From UBA4732 sp002404095 (GTDB lineage: Bacteria; Planctomycetota; Planctomycetia; Gemmatales; Gemmataceae): a stretch of DNA of 64,000 nucleotides. The notes beneath the pieces are model-generated. The model saw only the letters and a list, made by a program, of their open reading frames with translations. It was not told the origin of the DNA and made no database searches. The stretch is from contig DAIPWT010000016.1 of assembly GCA_036783645.1 (NCBI GenBank), positions 8,020 through 72,019 of the forward strand. Direction: 5' to 3'. Within the stretch, counting starts at the first letter, position 1. Each line of letters starts with the position of its first letter. Both the position numbers and the translations under genes were made by a program. Of the stretch, positions 57,743 through 64,000 are shown in pieces.

Positions 57743-60184
57743 TCATCCCCGCAATCCCTGCAATAGCGTCTCGAACGCCTTGAGCGCCTGTTCGAGAACC
57801 TCCGGCTTCGCCACCGGCACCTTGAGGTACGTTTCGCCAGTGCGCTCGTCGCGCTTCACCAGCGCCGCCAGGCCGCCGCCTGCCGTCGGCCGTGCGGCGA
57901 ACTGCTGAAGTAGTGCCATGCCCGTCTGCAACAGCCCCGCCCACGGGTCGGCCCCCGTCGGCGTCGCGGCCGGCGTCTCGCCGTTCGCCTCGTCTCTGGG
58001 CGCTGACGCGACCCGGCTCGCCGAGGCGGACGCCGCCGGTTCGGGCGCCTCGGCCGCGTCCTCGGCCATCGCTTCGGGGATCGCTTTTGTCGTCGATTCC
58101 ACCGTCTCCATAAACTTGTTCAGCCGACTGCCGCCAAGGAACACCTCCGTCTCGCCGCCGTCCAGCACGCCCGCGAACAGCGATTTCTTGAAACGCAGCA
58201 CCGACAACATGCCCTCTTCAATGGTCCCCTGCGCCACGAAGTTCACCACGCGCACCGGCTGCGTCTGGCCCAGGCGATGGACCCGGCCGATGCGCTGCTC
58301 CAGCACGGCGGGGTTCCACGGTAGGTCCATGTTCAGCACCACCGACGCATGTTGCAGGTTCAGCCCCACGCCGCCGGCATCGGTGGATAGGAACGCCCGA
58401 CAAGCCGGATCCTCGCGGAAACGATCCACCAGATCCTTGCGCTTCGGACTGGGTACGCCGCCGTGGAATAGGACATGGCCCCACTTGCGGCCGCCGATCC
58501 TCCGCCGCAACAGCTCGTGCATGCCGAGCCATTGGCTGAACACCACCGCCTTGGCGTCCGGCCGCTCGAAAATTTCGTCCAGCAGCTCCACGGCTTCATC
58601 CGCCTTGCCGCCCTGGTCATTCTGCTTGTCGATGAGATAACTGCTGTCGCAGGACATGCGCATCCGCTGCAAGGCGATCATCAGTCGCTGCTGGTCGGCC
58701 TCCGACAGGAAGCGGTAACGCCGCCACTTCTGCACGATGCGAGCGACGATCTCCATGTTCTCGGTGTGATATTGGCGCTGCAGTTCCGTCATCGGCACGA
58801 AGACGTTGGTGTCGATGCGGCCGGGCAGCTGGCTTAGCACCTCGTCCTTCCTGCGGCGCACCAGGATCGGCGCCAACGTCTGGCCGATGCGGTCCAGGCC
58901 GGTGTAGCCGACCACCTTGCCCACGGGGTCGCGCACCTGATGTTCGTGCAACAGTCGGAACGTCGGTCCCAGACGATAGCGATCCACAAACTGGACAATA
59001 GAGATCAATTCCTCCAGGCGGTTTTCCAGCGGCGTGCCGGTGAGGACGACGGCGTGAGGGGCGGCGATCTTCTTGACGCTGCGGGCGGTGCGCGTGTTCC
59101 AGTTTTTGATGCGCTGGGCCTCGTCGAGGATGACGAGGTCGGGCGACCAGGCGTCGATGAGGTCGAGGTCGGCGTGTACGGTGTCGTAGTTGAGAATCTT
59201 GAAGAAGGCGTCCTCAAGGAACTGGGCGGCGCGGGCCGGACGCAACCCGCCGATGATCTGCGCGGCGCGTCCGCTGAAGCGCTCGATCTCGCGCTGCCAC
59301 TGGTGCTTGAGCGACGTGGGGCAGACGATGAGGACGCGCTCGACGCCGAACAAGCGGGCCATGATTTCGGCGGCGGCGAGAGCCTGAATGGTCTTGCCCA
59401 GGCCCATCTCGTCGCCGATCAAACAACGGCCGGCCCGCGCGGCGAACAGGGCGCCTTCGCGCTGGTAGTCGTAAAGCGAAACGCGCAGGAGATCCTTGAA
59501 GGCGGCGCTCTTCGGCCCACGCGGAAACGCCTCGTCCACGCGCTCGCGCCGGCCTTCGGCGTCGCGCACCTCAGCCACAAACGTCAGCACATCGTCGCGG
59601 CAGCGCAGGTCGTGGTCGAGGCGGCCGGCCTCGGCCAGGAACTCTTCAAACGACGCGAACGCCTCCGGCCGTAGGGGCGGGGTTTCCCCGCCCGAGCCAT
59701 CTGAAGCGAAATAGCGCTCAGAGATGCGGGCCAGCTCAGGCGGACAGTCCTCGCCGGGCCGGAAGCGCACGTCGCGCCGGGCGCCGTACTGGAGGAAGAC
59801 CTCGCTGTACGGCGGCCGGAAACCAGCCTTGAGAGCGGCCGGCCCACCGCGCTTCCGCTCCAGGGCGGCCAGCGCAAACTCGATGTGCTTGCAAGTGCCG
59901 AGCGTGTTGGTGGCGAAATCGGGGCAGGAGCAGTGGTTGTCACCGAGACGGGGGCCGCGGATGCGGACGCGGTAGGCGTTGCGGCTCTGCGGGTTGACGA
60001 CCTCGAACTCGGAGAATACGGCCTGATCGCCGACGTTCTTGAGACGATATTCCTGTTCGCGGCCGAACTGCCGCCGCAACTCGATCTGCCAATCTTCGAG
60101 CGACATGCCCTCCGGCTTGTTCAGCCGGGATAGCTTCGCCGGCTTGCGCGTCTTGGGCGCCGTTCCTTTCGGCCGCACTATCAT
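57743..60184 (-). CDS. SNF2-family helicase with SWIM zinc finger
   Basis: 813 residues from the ATG at 60184, with GGGAGG upstream. A SWIM-type zinc finger near 85-115 (CSCPDFATNTLGTCKHIEFAL) precedes the SNF2 ATPase: LIGDEMGLGKTIQALAA (Walker A), VILDEAQRIKN (DEAQ), LTGTPLENRLEEL, and the C-terminal helicase half VVFSQWLGMHELL, FLSTDAGGVGLNLQHAS, QRIGRVHRLGQTQPVRV. It likely remodels nucleic-acid-protein complexes or RNA polymerase (HepA/RapA-like). The C-terminal 120 residues are low-complexity Ala/Glu/Pro; one palindrome arm (57999-58023) lies within that part. Upstream of the RelE pair on the same strand. Confidence 0.93.
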   Translation of the reverse strand: MIVRPKGTAPKTRKPAKLSRLNKPEGMSLEDWQIELRRQFGREQEYRLKNVGDQAVFSEFEVVNPQSRNAYRVRIRGPRLGDNHCSCPDFATNTLGTCKHIEFALAALERKRGGPAALKAGFRPPYSEVFLQYGARRDVRFRPGEDCPPELARISERYFASDGSGGETPPLRPEAFASFEEFLAEAGRLDHDLRCRDDVLTFVAEVRDAEGRRERVDEAFPRGPKSAAFKDLLRVSLYDYQREGALFAARAGRCLIGDEMGLGKTIQALAAAEIMARLFGVERVLIVCPTSLKHQWQREIERFSGRAAQIIGGLRPARAAQFLEDAFFKILNYDTVHADLDLIDAWSPDLVILDEAQRIKNWNTRTARSVKKIAAPHAVVLTGTPLENRLEELISIVQFVDRYRLGPTFRLLHEHQVRDPVGKVVGYTGLDRIGQTLAPILVRRRKDEVLSQLPGRIDTNVFVPMTELQRQYHTENMEIVARIVQKWRRYRFLSEADQQRLMIALQRMRMSCDSSYLIDKQNDQGGKADEAVELLDEIFERPDAKAVVFSQWLGMHELLRRRIGGRKWGHVLFHGGVPSPKRKDLVDRFREDPACRAFLSTDAGGVGLNLQHASVVLNMDLPWNPAVLEQRIGRVHRLGQTQPVRVVNFVAQGTIEEGMLSVLRFKKSLFAGVLDGGETEVFLGGSRLNKFMETVESTTKAIPEAMAEDAAEAPEPAASASASRVASAPRDEANGETPAATPTGADPWAGLLQTGMALLQQFAARPTAGGGLAALVKRDERTGETYLKVPVAKPEVLEQALKAFETLLQGLRG
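57999..58023. repeat. Single arm of palindrome family 4 inside the SNF2 gene
   Basis: 25 bp that differ at one base from the family 4 arm at 16422-16451 (GGGCGCTTACGCGACCCGG CTCGCC core). No second arm is near. It is in frame and encodes the SASRVASAP portion of the alanine-rich tail. Confidence 0.7.
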
Positions 60185-60324
60185 GGCCTTTGCCTCCCGC
60201 ACTACTGAATAAAGTGTGGGCGATCTATGGAAGGCAATATACGGCAGAGGGAGTTGTTTGGCTTGGGCGGCGTTTTAGGATTGCTGTAGAGCCGGCTTTC
60301 CAGCATGACGTTAGACTGTGGGTT

Positions 60325-60768
60325 TCACGCCCTCATGCGATTTGATGCCGCCGCGCTGGGATATCGGTTCATCCGCTGGAGGGTTTGCCGTTCCTGGATG
60401 CGTTCGCCACTATTGAATCCCAAGATTCGCGCGGTGACGGCGCCGATGGCCGTCACGCCTTCAACCCGACTTCCAGCCAGGACAAAGTGATCCGCCCAAC
60501 GATCCGTGCGCGGGTTGAAGAATCGCACGAACTGTCCACTTTCCCAGTGGATCGATCCAACGTCGCTGCCTTTCGCCTGATTACAAAACACGCAGGCGTG
60601 GCCCAGATTATCGGCTTGCGTTGGTCCGCCGTGCTTCTCGCTAATAATGTGATCGACCTCGCAGCCGTAAAAGGTGTCTTCCTCGGCTATCAGGCAGTAC
60701 TCGCAGAGCGCATCGGCCCGCGTCGCCACCCGGCGCCGTAACTCCGCAGTGATATAGGTGACGGACAT
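60325..60768 (-). CDS. HNH endonuclease
   Basis: 147 residues from the ATG at 60768; the open frame is longer but the SVTYITAELRRRV start is the usual one for this family. ALCEYCLIAEEDT, EVDHIISEKHGGPTQADNLGHACVFCNQAKGSD carry the C-x-x-C zinc ligands and the H-H active site of the HNH type. Homing, restriction and defence roles are all possible. It lies 5 bp after the small upstream gene, a pairing common in planctomycetes and cyanobacteria. Confidence 0.93.
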   Translation of the reverse strand: MSVTYITAELRRRVATRADALCEYCLIAEEDTFYGCEVDHIISEKHGGPTQADNLGHACVFCNQAKGSDVGSIHWESGQFVRFFNPRTDRWADHFVLAGSRVEGVTAIGAVTARILGFNSGERIQERQTLQRMNRYPSAAASNRMRA

Positions 60769-60773
60769 GGCGG

Positions 60774-61010
60774 CTACCCCGCGGCCAGTCGTTGGCGGGC
60801 GCGGGCCTTTGCCAGGCGCATTAAGTGTTCGATTTGCAGGTACTGGTTTAGCTCCGCCGTCTCGTCCGAGGACAGAGACGTGGTCTTCTGGCGACGAATC
60901 AGGTCCGCGACTCGGAGCTTCGTCTCGTCCGAGGGACGGAAATCGATGACGCCTTGCGGAGTGGTGCCTGCGGCGAGGAAGTCCACGAATTCTTCGTATG
61001 CGAGGATCAT
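60774..61010 (-). CDS. Small protein paired with HNH endonuclease
   Basis: 78 residues. KLRVADLIRRQKTTSLSSDETAELNQYLQIEHLMRLAKARARQRLA is a helical segment seen with HNH nuclease neighbours in planctomycetes and cyanobacteria. It ends 5 bp before the HNH start, so the two are probably one unit. An inhibitor or DNA-binding partner is possible; nothing is proven. Confidence 0.8.
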   Translation of the reverse strand: MILAYEEFVDFLAAGTTPQGVIDFRPSDETKLRVADLIRRQKTTSLSSDETAELNQYLQIEHLMRLAKARARQRLAAG

Positions 61011-61176
61011 GTCGTCCTAACCATGTAGGTCGGTCCTGAAAGACAAGTAACAGTGAATAAACTATATTAGCCTTTTCCCTTTTCTTCAGGAAGGGCGCCC
61101 TTTCCACTCCGCCCTCTGCCTGCTAAGGTATTCTCTTTCCCCCGCTTCGGCGGACGTACTCGCAAGGGACCGACTC

Positions 61177-61419
61177 ATGGGCGCCAGACGGATTCGCCGT
61201 GAACAAGTGCGCGTGGACCAGAACTTGTCGCGCCGCACCAACGGCATGCTTAAAATGTACGAGCGCGAACGCCGCCTCGTCCGCATGACCGAGATCATCA
61301 AGAAGGGCAAGTTGCCCTATACTCCCGCCGTCATGAGTTGGCTCAGCGCCCAACTCGACAAGCCGTCCACACGCATCGTCCAGGCCGACGTGGACGCCCT
61401 GCTCAATCCAATTCACTAG
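61177..61419 (+). CDS. Small basic hypothetical protein
   Basis: 80 residues, rich in R and K (MGARRIRREQVRVDQNLSRR, YERERRLVRMTEIIKKGKLPYTP). No known domain. The TAG stop at 61417-61419 lies in the palindrome 61415-61474. Composition and the clear GGGACC/GAC leader suggest a real gene; nucleic-acid binding is a guess from charge. Confidence 0.65.
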   Translation: MGARRIRREQVRVDQNLSRRTNGMLKMYERERRLVRMTEIIKKGKLPYTPAVMSWLSAQLDKPSTRIVQADVDALLNPIH

Positions 61420-61474
61420 CCCGGAGCGCAAGCGACGGGTTCCGTTTAACCCCTCGCTCGCGCTCAGGGCTAGT
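61415..61474. repeat. Palindrome family 2, imperfect copy
   Basis: Left arm ACTAGCCCGGAGCGCAAGCG..., right arm ending GGGCTAGT, 27 bp with three mismatches around TCCGTT. It lies between two convergent genes and supplies the TAG stop of both (61417-61419 and, on the minus strand, 61470-61472). Confidence 0.85.
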
Positions 61475-61814
61475 TTTGGTGTTCGTCGCAGAACACCTGC
61501 GGGCCCGGGAACACCGGCAGGACGCCCCATAAGCAGTGCCAGCCCCATCTCCGCGCCACGGCCGGACGAATACACCGTCCGCACTTCACTGCCAGGCCGT
61601 CCGCCCCGTAAAGCGTCGCCGACCGCCGCTCCCGGTGGGCCGCGACCGCCGCCGCGTTAACGCCCCGCGCCAGCAGCTCGGCGTCGATCAGCTCCAGCGC
61701 GTCATCCTCCATGCCGCTGCGATACACCGTCGCCCGGTCGAGCAAGTCCTCTACGTCCGCCTTCCGCACGTTCGCTTGCACCCGCTCCAGGTCGAGGCCC
61801 AGTTCCAGTACCAT
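61470..61814 (-). CDS. Hypothetical protein with C-terminal zinc-ribbon-like cysteines
   Basis: 114 residues from the ATG at 61814, chosen because GGAGG lies 6 nt upstream; the frame is open to 61955. The N-terminal half is acidic and helical (LERVQANVRKADVEDLLDRATVY, DDALELIDAELLARGV). The C-terminus has KCGRC, WHC and FCDEH, four cysteines plus a histidine that could bind one zinc. No family recognised. Confidence 0.7.
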   Translation of the reverse strand: MVLELGLDLERVQANVRKADVEDLLDRATVYRSGMEDDALELIDAELLARGVNAAAVAAHRERRSATLYGADGLAVKCGRCIRPAVARRWGWHCLWGVLPVFPGPQVFCDEHQN

Positions 61815-62042
61815 TCCCATCCTCCGTCGTGGAATTTCTCTCCCGCTCATTTTGGCCGATCCGTGCGGGTTTGGGAACCAAACTTCGCCGTCTCTCGTCT
61901 CATTATCGGGAACGACGCGCGCCGGCGCGTTGACGCGCCTCCCCGGTCGTGTCACAATAAACTGCGGCCTGCGAAGTGTAAATCAAACCGACGCTCGATT
62001 CGATCCTGAGAACAACCTGACGGCATGTAAGGGGGTCCAAAG

Positions 62043-63932
62043 ATGGTCCACAGTTTTCAACGCGGTTGGCGGCCGGGACGTACTCCGTCCCTCATAGTCG
62101 GCGCGTTGTTGGTCGGCGGTCTGCTGTTGGCGGCGGTCCCGACTCGTTCCGCCGAAACGCCCGCGAAGGATGCAAAGGATACGGCCAAGAAGGAAGAACC
62201 CAAGAAAGAAGAGAAAAAGACGCTGCCGCCTTCCCCTTGGCCCAGTCCGCTCAATCTCGTTATCGCCGGCAAGGATCAACAGCACAACGCCCAGGTCGCC
62301 GATACCGTCAAGTTCATCAACGACGAACTCGAAAAAACCTGGAAGGCCGAGAAGGTCGTTCCCTCCCGCTATACCAACGATCACGAGTTCATCCGCCGCG
62401 TCACCCTCGACGTCATCGGCCGCATCGCCACGCCGGCGGAACTGGAACAGTACTTCAAAGATCCCGAGAAGAAACGGCGGTCGATGCTGATCGAGCGGCT
62501 GCTGTCCGATAAAGACGGCGAGTACTCGAAGCACTGGGCGAACATGTGGAGCAACTGGTTGCTGGGGCGCGCCGGCGTCTTCGGCCGCGGTGAATACCAC
62601 GACGAAATGAACCTCTGGCTGGAAGACCAGTTCGCCTCCAACACGCCTTTCGACCAGATCGTGACGAAGCTCATCACGGCCACGGGCAAGAACACCGACA
62701 ACGGCGCCGTCAATTTCCTGTTGGCCCACGTCGGCGAAGGGGTGCCGCAGGAAACCCGCGCGAAGGACGGCCACTTCCAGATGGTGCCGGTCACGTCGCG
62801 CATCACTCGGCTGTTCCTCGGCACGCAGGTGCAATGCGCCCAGTGCCATGACCATCCGTTCTACAACAATATCAAGCAGAAAGATTTCTGGGGCGTCAAC
62901 GCCTTTTTACGCCAGGTCGAGCGCGTGGGTACACCCCCTGATCCGACCCTAGGCGGCGCGATGGCCAAGTACGGACCACTGGAACTAAAGGACGACGTGG
63001 CCGTCAACGCCGACGCCAAGGTCTATTACGAAAAGCGCAACGGCGTGGTACAGATCGCCAAGGCCGAATTCCTGTCCAATGGCGAGGAGGGCAAGGGCGG
63101 CCGCATTTCCACGGACGCCGACGGCAAGCCGCTTAACGGCGAGTCGCGCCGCGCGGAGTTGGCTAAGTACGTCATCAACCACGACATGTTCCCCAAAGCG
63201 CTCGTCAACCGCATGTGGGGCGTGTTCCTCGGCCGCGGTTTTGTCAACCCGGTGGACGACTTCAACGACCAGAACAAGCCGTCCAACCCCGAACTGCTCG
63301 ACGAACTGGCCGTCCGTTTCAAGAACTACAAGTACGACCAGAAAGAGCTGATCCGCTGGATCTGCAATAGCAACGCCTACAACCTGAGTTGCGTGGCGAA
63401 CTCGACCAACGATTCGCAGGACAAAGAGGCGTTGTTCAGCCGGATGGTACTCAAGTCGATGAGTCCTGAGCAGCTGTTCGAGTCGCTGGTCGTGGCGACG
63501 AAGGCGGAAGCGGGCGAAAGCAAGGGCGCCAAAAAGGACGCCAAGGCGAAATGGCTTGACACGCTGATCGGCAACTTCGGCGACGATGAAGGGAACGAGG
63601 TCAACTTTAACGGCACCGTGGTGCAGGCGCTGTTGATGATGAACGGCAGCGACATCAACGAAACCATCAACCGGCCGAGCAAGGGCACCGTGGCGCTGGC
63701 GATGAAGAAGCACGGCGACAGGCCGGCGGCGGTGATCCGCGAGTTGTTCCTGGCGACGCTGAACCGCGAGCCGAGCGCGAAAGAGATCGCTACGGTCACA
63801 AAGGAATTGCCGTTCCCTTCCACGCCTCAGCGGGCGAAGATGAGTGCGGAAGATCTGAAGAGGCCGGACCACAAATACCAGGACGTGCTGTGGGCGCTGG
63901 TTAATAGCAATGAGTTTTTGCTGAACCATTAA
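62043..63932 (+). CDS. DUF1549/DUF1553 secreted protein
   Basis: 629 residues. Signal peptide (LIVGALLVGGLLLAAVPTRSA), a charged linker, then DUF1549 (YTNDHEFIRRVTLDVIGRIATPAELEQYF, LLSDKDGEYSKHWANMWSNWLLG) and DUF1553 (ELAKYVINHDMFPKALVNRMWGVFLGRGFVNPVDDFND, ELLDELAVRFKNYKYDQKELIRWIC). The VQCAQCHDHPF segment contains a C-x-x-C-H that could bind heme c. These domains are a planctomycete hallmark; the common neighbour DUF1501 would lie beyond the window. The ATG follows TAAGGGGG. Function unknown; periplasmic or surface by signal. Confidence 0.93.
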   Translation: MVHSFQRGWRPGRTPSLIVGALLVGGLLLAAVPTRSAETPAKDAKDTAKKEEPKKEEKKTLPPSPWPSPLNLVIAGKDQQHNAQVADTVKFINDELEKTWKAEKVVPSRYTNDHEFIRRVTLDVIGRIATPAELEQYFKDPEKKRRSMLIERLLSDKDGEYSKHWANMWSNWLLGRAGVFGRGEYHDEMNLWLEDQFASNTPFDQIVTKLITATGKNTDNGAVNFLLAHVGEGVPQETRAKDGHFQMVPVTSRITRLFLGTQVQCAQCHDHPFYNNIKQKDFWGVNAFLRQVERVGTPPDPTLGGAMAKYGPLELKDDVAVNADAKVYYEKRNGVVQIAKAEFLSNGEEGKGGRISTDADGKPLNGESRRAELAKYVINHDMFPKALVNRMWGVFLGRGFVNPVDDFNDQNKPSNPELLDELAVRFKNYKYDQKELIRWICNSNAYNLSCVANSTNDSQDKEALFSRMVLKSMSPEQLFESLVVATKAEAGESKGAKKDAKAKWLDTLIGNFGDDEGNEVNFNGTVVQALLMMNGSDINETINRPSKGTVALAMKKHGDRPAAVIRELFLATLNREPSAKEIATVTKELPFPSTPQRAKMSAEDLKRPDHKYQDVLWALVNSNEFLLNH

Positions 63933-63944
63933 GGTTCCAGAAGC

Positions 63945-64000
63945 TGTTTAGCCGCGACCCGAAGGGGAGCGCTCTGACACGCGCTCCCCTTCGGGTCGCG
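63945..64000. repeat. Palindrome family 1, third copy, cut by window edge
   Basis: Left arm begins GTTTAGCCGCGACCCGAAGG; the right arm (63981-64000) pairs over 20 bp before the window ends. Same position as at 33652: directly after a gene stop. Confidence 0.88.

Noticed and set aside
1..64000. tRNA and rRNA genes
   Set aside because: No T-arm plus acceptor pattern was found apart from tmRNA, and no rRNA-like sequence was seen.

Overview
This is GC-rich DNA from a planctomycete, most likely of the Gemmata lineage. The evidence is the DUF1549/DUF1553 protein at the right end, a Ser/Thr kinase next to an ECF sigma factor, BatA/VWA/DUF58 genes, DUF4058, many small lineage-type hypothetical proteins, an LptD-like outer-membrane protein, and a tmRNA with tag AEPQFSMAA. 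It reads as ordinary chromosome: genes are mostly single or in short operons, with no prophage, plasmid or CRISPR array. Two runs of 10 N (13550-13559, 53872-53881) mark scaffold joins.

Layout. 1-4.4 kb is accessory-like: a VapBC-type pair, a tightly overlapping operon of two DNA-polymerase-beta-fold nucleotidyltransferases plus a helical-repeat protein, and an orphan antitoxin bounded by a dispersed repeat. 4.4-10.5 kb has an LptD-like protein behind a near-perfect sigma70 promoter, diacylglycerol kinase, an M20 peptidase and a DUF433/DUF5615 pair. 10.5-20.2 kb has a membrane Ser/Thr kinase, a four-ACT aspartokinase, a SpoIIE-type phosphatase, an aldo/keto reductase and a duplicated thioredoxin-like protein with an in-frame UGA exactly at the first active-site cysteine. 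20.2-33.7 kb has rfbC, a teneurin-like NHL/YD protein, DUF4058, the DUF58-ppa-BatA/VWA cluster, tilS and a frameshifted SPFH-type gene. 33.7-42.8 kb has purH, tmRNA, a dGTPase-like gene, a 14-blade WD40 lipoprotein and an NRDE-P450-lectin-like operon. 42.8-56 kb has a Gfo/Idh oxidoreductase, a spermidine-synthase-like membrane protein, Mrr, pyrF, glgC, the kinase/sigma pair, a glycosyltransferase, hpt and a HIT protein. 56-64 kb has an RNase HII-like protein, a RelE/ParE pair, a SNF2 helicase, an HNH endonuclease pair and the DUF1549/DUF1553 protein.

Two signals stand out. First, the thioredoxin-like gene at 17723-20146 is one continuous frame interrupted only by UGA in the W-x-G-P-C position, followed by a GGUC-loop hairpin: a candidate selenoprotein, or a very recent nonsense mutation. 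Second, the window is full of long palindromes of several sequence families (8366, 11605, 13514, 14901, 16336, 20749, 31745, 33652, 42924, 44635, 48829, 54431, 61415, 63945). Some lie between genes, where they supply stop codons or terminators, and several sit in frame inside conserved genes (aspartokinase, kinase, glycosyltransferase, spermidine-synthase-like; one arm in the SNF2 helicase). This looks like a mobile palindrome system comparable to the Rickettsia palindromic elements. A separate 0.2-kb MITE-like element lies at 55532-55730.
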